64,000 bases of DNA from JAPOXR01 sp965199765. Lineage in GTDB: Bacteria; Pseudomonadota; Alphaproteobacteria; Rhodobacterales; Rhodobacteraceae. Under the pieces are notes generated by a model. It was not told the DNA's origin. It did no database searches and saw only the letters and a list, made by a program, of their open reading frames with translations. Positions 18,574 to 28,392 of the stretch are shown here, piece by piece. A program made the translations under genes and the position numbers. Position 1 is the stretch's first letter; each line of letters starts with the position of its first letter. The stretch spans positions 620,001 through 684,000 of the forward strand of contig CBDATC010000001.1 in NCBI GenBank assembly GCA_965199765.1, written 5' to 3'.

Positions 18574-19587
18574 TCAAAACAAATTGAAACAAATCCCTTT
18601 CAAATTCATCCATTGTCCATCGCTCAAAATAGCGCTGTGTTCTCTGCCATTCGATAAACCGCCGAACGCCAGTACACCTCCGATACCGGTTGCATCTGCA
18701 AACGGCGCGCTCGAGATACCGGCGGCTTGAAACAACTGCAAGAGCGCTTTCTGGTCGAGTTCGCTTGGGTTAATCGGTGTGAGTGAGCCTGCGTATTCTC
18801 TTAGTCTGGCTTCGTCTATCTCCTCACGCAGGACAAGCCGGACTGTCGCACCCAGTCCTAAGAATTTCAGCAGATCCGTCATCGAATCGGTGTTTGTCGC
18901 ATGCAATTCCAAGGCCAGCAGGTAGCCTGCGATGACCGAGACATCGTCGTGCACCGAAAACAAACTGCTCGGCAAAGCCGCAATCCGGCCAGGAAGGAAC
19001 GGCAAAACGGATGATTCAGCGCGTATGATCCGGACATCCGCCCTTTCTTCAAACAATTCGCTCTCTAGCACCGCCAGCGCACGGTCGCCGCTCAATGTCT
19101 GACAGCGCGGACCTGACGATGCAGCAAGGTGGGAAAACATGACCTCTCCGATTTCCGTCCGCTTGGATGCAGAGATAAATCCAGCCATGTGTCCAGCGAT
19201 CTCCTCTGAATTATAGTAGATTCCGCCGCACACAGCCAATAGAATGAGAACGGCAATCATCTTGCCAAACCACGGGTTGCTCAATTCCTCGCTCGGATCG
19301 GGCAGCTCGCCTACAACGAGCTCATTCAGCGCGGAGACAGCATCCGCATCATTGATCTCGATGGTTTCATTGCCAAATTTGTCGGGTGAGAACTTTGCCG
19401 GCCATTCACCCTGATTGATTCTCCACACCGCTGCGATTGCCCAGTGAGCGAGAACGCGATCATCCGGACTTATCAATGTGAGGAAACTGTCACCCAGCTG
19501 AGCGACCACACGGCGGCCAGGATCATCGGGTGTCTCACGCCAAAATCCGTAGCACTCGAATTTGATATATTGGGCAAATTTTTCCAT
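18574..19587 (-). CDS. Conserved hypothetical membrane-anchored protein
   Basis: A 337-residue protein with no domain I can name. Residues 1-105 are soluble and acidic (GRRVVAQLGDSFLTLISPDD, HWAIAAVWRINQGEWPAKFS). A single hydrophobic span lies at about 108-125 (MIAVLILLAVCGGIYY), and the rest is a long domain with LPGRIAALPSSLFSVHDD and VIAGYLLALELHA, recalling the placement of an inactive peptidase-like fold. A protein of this layout is commonly found beside proS-lolC-lolD in Rhodobacterales, which is why I regard it as a real gene. It is convergent with lolD with only 22 bases between. Function unknown. Confidence 0.7.
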   Translation of the reverse strand: MEKFAQYIKFECYGFWRETPDDPGRRVVAQLGDSFLTLISPDDRVLAHWAIAAVWRINQGEWPAKFSPDKFGNETIEINDADAVSALNELVVGELPDPSEELSNPWFGKMIAVLILLAVCGGIYYNSEEIAGHMAGFISASKRTEIGEVMFSHLAASSGPRCQTLSGDRALAVLESELFEERADVRIIRAESSVLPFLPGRIAALPSSLFSVHDDVSVIAGYLLALELHATNTDSMTDLLKFLGLGATVRLVLREEIDEARLREYAGSLTPINPSELDQKALLQLFQAAGISSAPFADATGIGGVLAFGGLSNGREHSAILSDGQWMNLKGICFNLF

Positions 19588-19644
19588 TCAGCAACAGCGG
19601 AAATTCGAAAACTGAATCAAATTCGAATATCAAGCGCCTTCAAT

Positions 19645-21276
19645 TCAACCTAGACTCTTCACGTCTTCACGAAGTTCGAACTTTTGGATCTTCCCTGTCG
19701 CTGTCTTCGGCAGGTCTCTGAATTCAATCCCTTTCGGCACTTTGAATCCAGCCAGCGACTCGCGACAGAACGCGATCAATTCATCAGCGGTGCATTGCTT
19801 TCCTTCAATGAGCTCCACATAGGCGAACGGAACCTCACCCCACTGTTCGTCCGGCTTGGCCACGACCGCGCAAAGAGAGACCGCATGGTGGTGCATCAGC
19901 ACACCTTCGACTTCAACTGAAGACACATTCTCGCCGCCTGAAATGATGATATCCTTTGTCCGATCAACAATCTGGATATAGCCGTCCGGATGCAGCACGG
20001 CGATGTCGCCGCTGCGAAAGCTTCCTCCTTCAAATGCTTCAACCGTGGCATGTGAATTTTTATAGTAACCCTTCATAACCGCATTGCCGCGCATAACGAC
20101 CTCGCCCTGCGTGACGCCGTCCCGCGGCACTTCCCGTCTGGTTTCGCTGTCTACAACGGTAACGCGTTCCATCATCGGGAAAAGCACACCTTGCCGTGCT
20201 TTCAAAGTAGCGCGCTTTGTCGCATCGCACTCGTTCCACTCATCCCTCCAGATGCACTCGGTGACGTGGCCATAGGATTCGGTCAGTCCGTAGACATGTG
20301 TCACATTGAAATTCAGCCTTTCAACTTTCTCAAGCGTGGCGGCCGGCGGCGGTGCGCCTGCGGTGAAAACCTCCACCATGTGATTGAATTCCCTCCGCTC
20401 CGAATCATCGGCATTCGCAATCATATTCAGTACGATCGGGGCTCCTCCAAAGTGCGTTACCTTCTCGTCTGCAATGGAATCATAGATCGCTTTTGCGGTT
20501 ACGTCTCGGCAGCAGACCACCGTTCCCCCCATCGCCGGCATGAGCCAAGCATGGTTCCAGCCATTGCAGTGGAACAGCGGCACAATCGTCATAAGACGCG
20601 GATAGAGTGTCATTCGCCAGCTGATCACGGTTCCAAGCGTCATGAGATACGCCCCGCGATGGTGATAGACTACACCCTTAGGCAGCCCGGTGGTGCCGGA
20701 CGTGTAATTAAGCGTGAGACTTTCCCATTCATCGGATGGCATTGTCCAATTAAATTCCGCATCTCCCTCGGATATCAATTGCTCATATTCGGTATGCTGC
20801 CCGGTCGCTTCGATGCCCGCTTCGCCATCCGAAACTTCTATGATTTCCGGTGGTGCGCCTTCCATGCTTTCGGCAGCGGAAACCGCAAGCGGCAGAAACC
20901 GCGTGTCAACAATCACAATCTTAGGTTCAGCATGATCGAAGATGAAAGAGACTGTGGATACGTCCAACCGCACGTTGATTGCATTCAACACCGCCCCGCA
21001 CGCGGGAACCGCAAAATGTGTTTCTACCGCTGCAGGGACATTCGGCAGAATGGTTGAAACCACATCGCCCCCCTGCACATTTCTCGCTGCCAGACTGGAA
21101 GCGAGCCGGGTTACCCTCTCGTGATATTGCCGGTAATCGTATCGTCGGCTTCCGTAGACCAGCGCCTCGCGGTCCGGATAGACTTCTCGCGCTCGATTGA
21201 GATGCGAAAGAGGTGTGAGAGGAACGTAGTTCGCTTCGAGCCGATCCAAGCCAATTTCGCAATCCATCCAGCCCAT
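19645..21276 (-). CDS. Acyl-CoA synthetase (AMP-forming)
   Basis: Activates a carboxylic acid to its CoA thioester through an acyl-AMP. The 543-residue product carries the P-loop-like LNYTSGTTGLPKGVVYHH, the A4/A5 region VTHVYGLTESYGHVTECIW, the hinge FRSGDIAVLHPDGYIQIVDR and the C-terminal catalytic lysine in LPKTATGKIQKFELR. The opening MGWMDCEIGLDRLEANYVPL is typical of a medium/long-chain group widespread in marine alphaproteobacteria. It is the last gene of a - strand cluster with GST, thiolase and the multifunctional beta-oxidation protein; 107 bases separate it from the latter. Substrate range unknown. Confidence 0.9.
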   Translation of the reverse strand: MGWMDCEIGLDRLEANYVPLTPLSHLNRAREVYPDREALVYGSRRYDYRQYHERVTRLASSLAARNVQGGDVVSTILPNVPAAVETHFAVPACGAVLNAINVRLDVSTVSFIFDHAEPKIVIVDTRFLPLAVSAAESMEGAPPEIIEVSDGEAGIEATGQHTEYEQLISEGDAEFNWTMPSDEWESLTLNYTSGTTGLPKGVVYHHRGAYLMTLGTVISWRMTLYPRLMTIVPLFHCNGWNHAWLMPAMGGTVVCCRDVTAKAIYDSIADEKVTHFGGAPIVLNMIANADDSERREFNHMVEVFTAGAPPPAATLEKVERLNFNVTHVYGLTESYGHVTECIWRDEWNECDATKRATLKARQGVLFPMMERVTVVDSETRREVPRDGVTQGEVVMRGNAVMKGYYKNSHATVEAFEGGSFRSGDIAVLHPDGYIQIVDRTKDIIISGGENVSSVEVEGVLMHHHAVSLCAVVAKPDEQWGEVPFAYVELIEGKQCTADELIAFCRESLAGFKVPKGIEFRDLPKTATGKIQKFELREDVKSLG

Positions 21277-21383
21277 TCCAGATCCTCAAAACAAACTCTG
21301 CTTTCCCAGGCAATATGGCGTTTATTCACCGCGGCGCAGCAATTTGCAAACGACTTTACGGCGCTCAAAGATGCGGTTTGCAC

Positions 21384-23564
21384 TCAATGTGTCGTGAATT
21401 TTGCGCCAGATTCGGCCTTTTCGCGCAGAAGAGACGGGGCTGTAAATCTGCTGCCGCACTCCGCTTCCAACACTGCGCTGAGCTCTAATGCCCGGCTGGC
21501 ACCGATCATATCGAGCCAACTGAACGGACCTCCGGACCATGGCGCAAATCCCCATCCCAAGACAGCGCCAACATCTCCTTCTCTCACATCAACCAGCACT
21601 TCGGATTGCAGGGCCCGCACCGCTTCCAGGGCTTGAATAAGCAAAAGCCGATTTTTGAGCGTTTCCACAGAGGGCAGAATATCGGCCGGCGGCCACAATT
21701 TCCGCAAACCGGGCCACAATCCTATCCGCCTGCCCTCGTCATTGTAATCATAGAAGCCTGCGCCCACCTTTCGTCCAAGTCGCTTTGCCTCTGCAAGAGA
21801 GAAAATAACCTGATCGGCGGCGCCATCATTGTATTGATCGCCCAACGCGGCTTTGGTGGCTTTGGCGATGCTGACCGCGAGTTCTATTGATGTCTCGTCA
21901 GTCAGCTGCAATGGACCGACCGGCATTCCAGCCTGCTTCGCCGCGTTCTCAATCAAGGCGGGAGGTATCCCTTCGCCAACCATGCGGATGCCTTCATTGA
22001 CGTAAGGAATGACACATCTGTTGGTATAGAAAAAACGGGCATCTCCCACGACAATCGGAGTTTTTCGAATGCGGCTCACATAATCCAATCCAAGCGCGAC
22101 CGCTTCGTCGCCGGTTGCCCGGCTGCGGATGATTTCAACAAGCAGCATGCGATGGACTGGGCTGAAGAAGTGCATCCCCATAAATCGGCTGGCCGACGGC
22201 GCCGCAGCCGAGAGTTCTGCGACCGGCAAGGTGGAGGTGTTGGTTGCTATCACACAGTCGGGATCCGTCGCGGATCCAATCTTGCCGATCACATCAGCTT
22301 TGACTGCTGGATCTTCATACACGGCTTCAATGACCAAATCCGAACCCGCCAAGTCTTCATACCGCACGGATGTCTGGATTCGATTCAATGTCTGATCGAC
22401 GGTTTCCTTTTCGATTCGACCACGCTGTGCTTCCTTTTTGAGAATGGCCGCGATGGCGGATTCACCTTTCTCCACACTTTCAATGTCCCGGTCCAACAAT
22501 ACGACATCAAGGTTGGCGCGAGCCGAAACAAGAGCGATCCCAGACCCCATCATTCCGGCTCCGACAACCCCGACTTTAAGTAAAGGACGCCGCTTAACCG
22601 ATGCCGGGCGGCGGGCGCCTTTCTCCAATTCCTTTTTGTTAAGAAACAGCGTTCGAATCATGTTGGTGGAGCTCTGATCAAGCATGACTTTGCTAAACCA
22701 ACGCGCTTCAATCTTGAGAGCGTCGTCGAAGCCGACCAGTGCTCCTTCATAGATTGCCGACATCATTGCGTTCGCTGCCGGGTACACACCGCTTGTTTCC
22801 GCATTGAGCAGAGCGGACGCTCCGACGAATGCGATGTAGCCTTGTTTGTCGTATGGCGTTCCGCCGGGAATTCGGTATCCTCTTTTATCCCATGGCTTGA
22901 CGATGCAATCCGGTGTTGCGCTGAGCACCCATTCCCGCGCTCGTTCCAGCAATCTGTCGGGCGGAACAATTTCATCAATCAAGCCTGCCGCCAAAGCCTT
23001 CTTGGGATTGAGGATTGTCCCTTTGAGCAAGAGTGGTCCAGCCGCTTGCAAACCAAGGCGTCGCACCAGCCGGGTTGTCCCCCCGGCGCCGGGAAAGAGT
23101 CCAACCTTGATTTCGGGCAATCCGATTGCGGCTTTTGGATTATCGGCTGCAATCATCCGATGGCATGCGATCGGAATTTCGTAGCCGATTCCGACACTGG
23201 TTCCCGGAAGCGCAGCGACCACGGGTTTAGCGCTTCTTCCACTTTCGGCGTCCGCGCCTCCAAGTTCGATTTTCCGCAGGACCCGGTGAAACGACATGAC
23301 GCCATTATACACCCCGGCGGCCGGACAGCCGGAAACCTGCGTCTTCATCTTCGCCAAGACATCAAGATCCATTCCGCCGGCGAAATCCGGTTTCGAACTC
23401 GTCACGATGACACCCGTTACCTTCGGATCGGCAAAGGACTTATCCATCAGTTCCGAAAGTTCGTTCAGACAGTCCCAAGTCATGATATTCATGCGCAGTC
23501 CGGGAACATCCCAAGAAATGACGGCAATCCCGTCAGCATCAACATTATAGTGAAATACCGCCAT
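21384..23564 (-). CDS. fadJ: Enoyl-CoA hydratase / 3-hydroxyacyl-CoA dehydrogenase (FadB/FadJ type)
   Basis: Bifunctional beta-oxidation protein of 726 residues. Residues 1-190 are crotonase-like (SSKPDFAGGMDLDVLAKMK, ALPGTSVGIGYEIPIACHR, IGLPEIKVGLFPGAGGTTRL with the catalytic Glu). From about 310 comes the NAD-binding domain (VGVVGAGMMGSGIALVSARA, VIATNTSTLPVAEL, FMGMHFFSPVHRMLLVEII) and two C-terminal helical domains. Start ATG 23564 is preferred over an upstream frame to 23618 that would overlap the thiolase. It ends in LREKAESGAKFTTH. It pairs with the thiolase gene immediately upstream, as usual for fadAB-type operons. Confidence 0.92.
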   Translation of the reverse strand: MAVFHYNVDADGIAVISWDVPGLRMNIMTWDCLNELSELMDKSFADPKVTGVIVTSSKPDFAGGMDLDVLAKMKTQVSGCPAAGVYNGVMSFHRVLRKIELGGADAESGRSAKPVVAALPGTSVGIGYEIPIACHRMIAADNPKAAIGLPEIKVGLFPGAGGTTRLVRRLGLQAAGPLLLKGTILNPKKALAAGLIDEIVPPDRLLERAREWVLSATPDCIVKPWDKRGYRIPGGTPYDKQGYIAFVGASALLNAETSGVYPAANAMMSAIYEGALVGFDDALKIEARWFSKVMLDQSSTNMIRTLFLNKKELEKGARRPASVKRRPLLKVGVVGAGMMGSGIALVSARANLDVVLLDRDIESVEKGESAIAAILKKEAQRGRIEKETVDQTLNRIQTSVRYEDLAGSDLVIEAVYEDPAVKADVIGKIGSATDPDCVIATNTSTLPVAELSAAAPSASRFMGMHFFSPVHRMLLVEIIRSRATGDEAVALGLDYVSRIRKTPIVVGDARFFYTNRCVIPYVNEGIRMVGEGIPPALIENAAKQAGMPVGPLQLTDETSIELAVSIAKATKAALGDQYNDGAADQVIFSLAEAKRLGRKVGAGFYDYNDEGRRIGLWPGLRKLWPPADILPSVETLKNRLLLIQALEAVRALQSEVLVDVREGDVGAVLGWGFAPWSGGPFSWLDMIGASRALELSAVLEAECGSRFTAPSLLREKAESGAKFTTH

Positions 23565-23574
23565 GGCTCTGGCC

Positions 23575-24786
23575 TTAAACTCTCTCAATGATCGTTGCGA
23601 CGCCCATGCCGCCGCCAACGCAAAGCGTCAAAAGCGAGGTTGACAAATCAGCGCGTTCCAGCTCGTCAAGCGCCGTTGAAAGCAAAACCGCTCCAGTTGC
23701 GCCTAACGGATGCCCGAGGGAAATGGCTCCGCCATTGTTATTCACCTTATGCCATGGAACATCAAAATGCTGCATGAAACGCAGCGGCACCGCTGCAAAG
23801 GCTTCATTGACTTCAAACAAATCAATGTCGGCCGCGGCCAACCCTGCCCGCTGAAGCGCTCTTTCGGAAGCGGGAATCGGACCGGTGAGCATAATCGTTG
23901 GCTCCGATCCGACTTTTGCAGTTGAAACCACCCTTGCTCGAGGAGCTAAACCACGGTCTTTACCAAATTCAGCATTACCAATGAGCACTGCCGCGGCCCC
24001 GTCTACGATGCCGGAAGAGTTTCCGGCATGGTGCACATGATCAATCCGTTCAATCTCGGGGTACTTCAGCATCGCAACCTTATCGAAACCAGGCATTGCG
24101 GTTCCGATATCAGCGAAAGACGGCTTGAGACCGCTTAATGCGGCGATGTCGGTGCCGGGCCGCAGATGTTCGTCCCGACTCAGAATTTCAAGGCCGTTGA
24201 TATCTTTGGCCGGAATCACTGATCGATCAAATCGACCGTTGTCCCATGCCACAGACGCCCGTCTTTGCGACTCGACCGCATACTCATCGCAGTCGGCGCG
24301 CGTAAATCCGTATTTTGTGGCGATCAAGTCGGCCGAAATGCCTTGCGGGACAAAAGCGCAATCCAAAGCCAGTCTCGGGTCCACTGCTGCGGCTGCGCCG
24401 TCGGATCCCATCGGAACCCGGCTCATCATTTCCACACCGCCAGCAATATAGGCTCTGCCGTCTCCGGCCCGAATCTGCCCAACTGCCAAATTGACCGCTT
24501 CCAAGCCGCTCGCGCAAAATCGATTAATCGACAGGCCGGGAACACGGTGCTCCAGCTTTGACAGCAGCCCGGCAGCCCTCGCAAGACAGCCTCCCTGCTC
24601 GCCAATCTGGGTGACATTGCCCCAAATCAGATCTTCGATATCCGCCGAATCAAACGCGTTTCGCTCAATGAGAGCGTCGATCATTTGAGCGGATAAATCG
24701 ACGGCTGTAACTGTGTGCAATCCGCCGTCTTTATTCCCGCGACCGCGGGGCGACCGCACTGCATCGTAGATGAAGGCTTCGTTCAC
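23575..24786 (-). CDS. fadA: Acetyl-CoA C-acyltransferase (thiolase)
   Basis: Thiolase of 403 residues that releases acetyl-CoA at the last step of beta-oxidation. The active-site Cys is in LSINRFCASGLEAVNLAVGQI, the GHP motif with catalytic His in GGAISLGHPLGATGA, and the second Cys in LLTLCVGGGMG. A GTG start at 24784-24786 has GGA nearby and lies four bases after the GST stop. The reading frame of the multifunctional protein starts just after its stop, so the two subunits are made together. Confidence 0.93.
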   Translation of the reverse strand: MNEAFIYDAVRSPRGRGNKDGGLHTVTAVDLSAQMIDALIERNAFDSADIEDLIWGNVTQIGEQGGCLARAAGLLSKLEHRVPGLSINRFCASGLEAVNLAVGQIRAGDGRAYIAGGVEMMSRVPMGSDGAAAAVDPRLALDCAFVPQGISADLIATKYGFTRADCDEYAVESQRRASVAWDNGRFDRSVIPAKDINGLEILSRDEHLRPGTDIAALSGLKPSFADIGTAMPGFDKVAMLKYPEIERIDHVHHAGNSSGIVDGAAAVLIGNAEFGKDRGLAPRARVVSTAKVGSEPTIMLTGPIPASERALQRAGLAAADIDLFEVNEAFAAVPLRFMQHFDVPWHKVNNNGGAISLGHPLGATGAVLLSTALDELERADLSTSLLTLCVGGGMGVATIIERV

Positions 24787-24790
24787 TTTG

Positions 24791-25429
24791 CTATCCCTGA
24801 CGATCCGAAGGGTGGCCGGGCATCATGTCGTAAGGATGTTTCCAGCCAGGTATGTTTGCGACTCGCTCCAGCCAGCGGTTAATGGCAGGCCACTTTGTGC
24901 GGTCGAATCCAAATGGTTCCGGATAATAAAGGTATCCGCAACACGATAGATCAGCAATCGTCACCCGGCCGCCGACGAGCCAATCCCTCTCGGTCAGAAC
25001 ATGATCCAAAGTCCGCCAAGCGCTCTTCAACCGACCGCCAAAAAATCGAATCACCTCATAAGGGCGCTTTTCTTCCGGAATGAAATTGTTCAGAAACCGG
25101 ACCATTCCGCATTGGGAAGACAATTTGTGATTGTCCCAGAACAGCCAACGCATGATTTCGAGCTCTTCTTCACGGTTTTCCCAGCCCAGTTTGCCCGATT
25201 GCTCGACAACATGGAGCTGAATTGCCCCGGATTGACTCAGAATATTGCCGTTATGCTCCATGACGGGCACTTCGCACATCGGGTTCAATGCCCGAAATTC
25301 ATCAGTCCTGGCTCCGCCATTGAAGAAGTCGACATATACCGGTTCCCAATCCATGCCGGCGAGTTCAAGAGCGAGTGCGGCTTTGTACGAATTACCGCTC
25401 TCGCCAAAGCAATGTAGTTTAATTGTCAT
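24791..25429 (-). CDS. Glutathione S-transferase family protein
   Basis: A 212-residue cytosolic protein with the thioredoxin-like N-domain (LHCFGESGNSYKAALALELA; a Ser occupies the catalytic position; NPMCEVPVMEHNGNILSQSG contains the cis-Pro and the glutathione gamma-Glu-binding Gln-Ser) and a helical C-domain with LVGGRVTIADLSCCGYLYYP, the N-capping box. GAGG lies four bases before the ATG. First gene of the thiolase/beta-oxidation operon, so it may handle reactive acyl or epoxide intermediates, which is inference only. Confidence 0.88.
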   Translation of the reverse strand: MTIKLHCFGESGNSYKAALALELAGMDWEPVYVDFFNGGARTDEFRALNPMCEVPVMEHNGNILSQSGAIQLHVVEQSGKLGWENREEELEIMRWLFWDNHKLSSQCGMVRFLNNFIPEEKRPYEVIRFFGGRLKSAWRTLDHVLTERDWLVGGRVTIADLSCCGYLYYPEPFGFDRTKWPAINRWLERVANIPGWKHPYDMMPGHPSDRQG

Positions 25430-26020
25430 CTATCCTCGGTCATTCTGGCAGCACCTGCTTCATCGTGGCTCCTCTATCAAACCGAAGAGAATATTTGAAA
25501 TGATTTCAACAACCGCGCAGATTTTCTTCAGCGCCAAATAAAGTCCTCCAGCACCGGAAAACCGGATTAGCGGCAGATCGCTCTCAATCACCTCATTGGG
25601 CGACAATTCCAATGGTTCAATTGGTGCGATGATCGAACTCAGCTCTTCATCCGGCTACCGCAGGATATTCGGGCTTATCCCTTACACGACAGCACCGATT
25701 CTCGGCAACAAATCGGTGAATCTGGCAACGGCACAAATTATGGCGAAACATCCTATCAACACATGCCACAGCCTCACTGCCGAGAAGAATCAGTTCTTCA
25801 TCAGAATGATGGTCAGCCAGGTCGCCTTGATTGTAGTTCTGTGCTGCACCCTCGGGAGCGGTATTGAACAAACGTCCGGCCGCACATGATATCAATCACA
25901 ACCTTTGGAGCCGTCGAACAGTGGGACCGCGCCTTGCCGACGAGCAGATATCGACCTCTGACTTCGCACGAATGCATGAATTGGCTGAAGCGGCACAACC
26001 ACCTGTTCAATTCTTGCAGA
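25430..26020. other. Intergenic stretch with no recognised gene
   Basis: About 590 bases between the GST gene and the metal transporter. Overlapping open frames exist on both strands (for example + 25596-25889), but none has a recognisable domain, a good ribosome site or protein-like composition throughout. It may be a decayed gene or a long regulatory gap. Confidence 0.35.
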
Positions 26021-27142
26021 TCAATTCAAAAAGCCGGGGGCGAGGAAGAAGAAACCGTATGCGACGATCATGGCGGGAATCGCCGAAACTAAAGTCGCCA
26101 ACACCGCTGCCTTCGGATCAATCGCTATGGCGGGAAACAATGCATCGCCATCATTCGAGATCGCGTTACCCACGATGGCGGCAAATGGAATAATCCCGTT
26201 GATATAGAGGGTGGTAACCAATATCTGCGGGCCGCATCCTGGAATGAAACCAATAAAGATGCCGGCGAGCGGCAGCAACGGCGCAGCCGTTGCAAATAGC
26301 TCCGATAAGTCCAAACCGGAAAAAGTTGCCAGATATTCGTAGCAGAGAAACGCCCCGATCACCCAAACCGAAATGAAGCTCGTTTCCTCGGCCATCCGAG
26401 TGACCGGGCTGTCTTCCGGATTACTCATCGCCTTCACTGGGGATGTCATCCAAATCACAAACCCAACGGTAACGCCAAAAAACGCAATGGCTGGAGTAAT
26501 CCAAGCGAGATCTCCGGACAATTCGAACTGAAAGAGCTGCAGAATGCCGATACCCAATCCGGGAATCGCCGGTGCAAGATAAGCGATGTCTATGACCCGG
26601 GTCCGCCCGATCAGCGCCGGCGGACTGATCTTGCACGAATCATTGAGTTTTCCGAGCGTTGGAAACTTCCAATTGATCAACCATCCAGACAAAATGCCGA
26701 CTGCGAATGATGTTGGCAGAACCACGGCTGCCGCGTCAGGACGCACAGCGATCAACAGGAAGGCCGCGTCTCCCATCGTTGCTGTCAGCGTTGCAACAAC
26801 CGCGCCGAACCCCACATTCCCTGAACTGTAAGCGGCGACAACCATAACAGCTCCGCCACAGCCCGGCGTTGCACCAAGTCCTGCCGCGACTGGGACCGCG
26901 ATCAGATTATCCCGCGCCAGCACGGTGCGGATATCGAATCGAAAAACACGTTCCGCACCATAGAAAAGCAAGAGAGTCGCCGCGACGAACACACTCACTC
27001 CAACATAGGCATCAATCAGATTTTCGCGCGTGACCTCACCGAGCACACCCGGGGCAATCGCTGCAAAGGCAAGCACCGCTGCGACCAATAGCCGTCGTCT
27101 TCGGACCTCGATGCGTCCTAACCGTCCAAAATGGAAATTCAA
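26021..27142 (-). CDS. Putative manganese/heavy-metal exporter (DUF2899, ArsP_2-like)
   Basis: A 373-residue polytopic membrane protein with about ten hydrophobic spans. It has the inverted-repeat signature of the DUF2899 family: LGATPGCGGAVMVVAAYSSG in the first half and IGFIPGCGPQILVTTLY in the second, where the paired P-G-C-G motifs are likely to line the metal path. Members are annotated as putative manganese transporters. A Fur/MntR-like palindrome lies about 22-41 bases upstream of the start, supporting a metal-regulated role. It stands alone on this strand. Confidence 0.75.
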   Translation of the reverse strand: MNFHFGRLGRIEVRRRRLLVAAVLAFAAIAPGVLGEVTRENLIDAYVGVSVFVAATLLLFYGAERVFRFDIRTVLARDNLIAVPVAAGLGATPGCGGAVMVVAAYSSGNVGFGAVVATLTATMGDAAFLLIAVRPDAAAVVLPTSFAVGILSGWLINWKFPTLGKLNDSCKISPPALIGRTRVIDIAYLAPAIPGLGIGILQLFQFELSGDLAWITPAIAFFGVTVGFVIWMTSPVKAMSNPEDSPVTRMAEETSFISVWVIGAFLCYEYLATFSGLDLSELFATAAPLLPLAGIFIGFIPGCGPQILVTTLYINGIIPFAAIVGNAISNDGDALFPAIAIDPKAAVLATLVSAIPAMIVAYGFFFLAPGFLN

Positions 27143-27163
27143 AAAACGCCACCTGCTTTAGCT

Positions 27164-27183
27164 GCGAATGCGAATCATTATCA
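27164..27183 (-). promoter_or_regulatory. Fur/Mur-like metal-responsive operator
   Basis: On the - strand this reads TGATAATGATTCGCATTCGC, a good match to the Fur box (GATAATGATAATCATTATC), including the AATGATTCGCATT core known from many Fur sites. It lies 22-41 bases upstream of the DUF2899 transporter start, where a repressor would block the promoter. In alphaproteobacteria the Fur homologue often acts as a manganese regulator (Mur), which would suit a manganese transporter. Confidence 0.5.
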
Positions 27184-27484
27184 AGTGACGTATTTTAATT
27201 TTCGAGCCAACACAAGTCACAACCATACCGTCAAGACCTATCCCTGTTCAGATACGCTTTGAACGGAATGCCGAACGCAACTGCATTGTTTGCAGACGGA
27301 CCGTGTCGGATGCAGAGCACATGATTGGCACTGGAATCCGCTTGCACAATGGGCTACTCGCCTTCGCGTTATCAAAGGACTTTGCCCACCGTCTGCACAC
27401 CGCACAAAATCCTTGCTTATTCGGCAATGCTCTATACTTCGAAATCCAACCCAAGGTTCCCATTTCAACCTTATGATCTAGACC

Positions 27485-27907
27485 ATGGACGATAAGCTGA
27501 ACCAACTTGACCGAGCACGTCGATTCTTTGAGGCTGTTCCACATGCTCAGGCACTCGCAATGACAATTGAGTCGCTGGAAAATGGAAAAGCCGAAGTCTC
27601 AATGCCGTACGACGCCAAACTTGTCGGTGATCCCAATACCGGAGTAATCCACGGCGGGGCGGTTTCGGCCTTGCTCGACACCTGCGGCGGCTGTGCGGCA
27701 ATTTGCCATCCCAGCGTTTCAAACGGAACCGCTACACTCACACTCACCGTCAATTATATGCGCCCGGCCCGACCGGGCCGAACCATCACCGCAACAGCGC
27801 ACTGCTACCATGTCACTCGATTGGTAGTCTTCGTTCATGTGACCGCGACCGATCATACCGATGCAGCCCCTGTCGCGACCGCTGGCGGTGCATTCACCGT
27901 AGGATGA
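27485..27907 (+). CDS. PaaI-family hotdog thioesterase
   Basis: A 140-residue acyl-CoA thioesterase of the hotdog fold. The active-site segment GVIHGGAVSALLDTCGGCAA has the family HGG and the Asp, and TLTVNYMRPARPGRTITATA is the conserved central strand. The stop overlaps the start of the next hotdog protein in an ATGA, so the two are coupled and may form a hetero-oligomer. Substrate unknown. Confidence 0.88.
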   Translation: MDDKLNQLDRARRFFEAVPHAQALAMTIESLENGKAEVSMPYDAKLVGDPNTGVIHGGAVSALLDTCGGCAAICHPSVSNGTATLTLTVNYMRPARPGRTITATAHCYHVTRLVVFVHVTATDHTDAAPVATAGGAFTVG

Positions 27908-28392
27908 GTCACATGCATCCATCCTCTTCGAGTGGCAAAGATGAAGCCAACGACCGTATGCTCGAATCTCTAATGTCAGACATCCCCTATATTCGATTCT
28001 TGGGAATCGATTTTGATCTGCACGGCTCAGAACTCACCGCGAGATTGTCCTTTGATCAAAAACTGATCGGAAATCCGCTTGTGCCCGCCCTTCATGGTGG
28101 TGTTGTTGCGGCATTCTTGGAGGTTTCAGCTCTAATTGAATTGGCATGGAAAACCGCGCTCGACGTGGATGACGGAAAACAAAAAAACACGAAACAGAAT
28201 TTACCAAAGACCATTGCCTTCTCAGTTGACTATCTGCGGCCCGGGAAACCTGCCGACTCCTATGCCAGAGCGGTCATTACTCGCTCCGGCAGACGGTTTG
28301 CATCGGTTCACGCAGAAGCTTGGCAGCAAAGCCGAGAACGCTTGTTCGCACAGGCCACCGGACACTTTCTGATGCCAGGTGCGCATGATTAG
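27904..28392 (+). CDS. Second PaaI-family hotdog thioesterase
   Basis: A 162-residue paralogue of the preceding protein. It shares the layout: YIRFLGIDFDLHGSELTARL, then LVPALHGGVVAAFLEVSALI carrying HGG and a Glu instead of Asp, then TIAFSVDYLRPGKPADSYARA. It starts in the stop of the first thioesterase and itself overlaps the following MATE gene by eight bases. Such tandem thioesterase pairs are frequent in marine alphaproteobacteria. A later start (MLESLMSDIPYIRF) cannot be excluded. Confidence 0.86.
   Translation: MSHMHPSSSSGKDEANDRMLESLMSDIPYIRFLGIDFDLHGSELTARLSFDQKLIGNPLVPALHGGVVAAFLEVSALIELAWKTALDVDDGKQKNTKQNLPKTIAFSVDYLRPGKPADSYARAVITRSGRRFASVHAEAWQQSRERLFAQATGHFLMPGAHD

Noticed and set aside
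20191..21057. 288-codon + strand open frame inside the acyl-CoA synthetase gene
   Set aside because: Cys/His/Arg-rich composition of a shadow frame; the - strand gene is unmistakable.
22842..23591. 249-codon + strand open frame inside the beta-oxidation gene
   Set aside because: Antisense shadow of a well-supported gene.
25596..25895. Open frames on both strands between GST and the metal transporter
   Set aside because: Neither has a known domain or convincing start; could not be supported.
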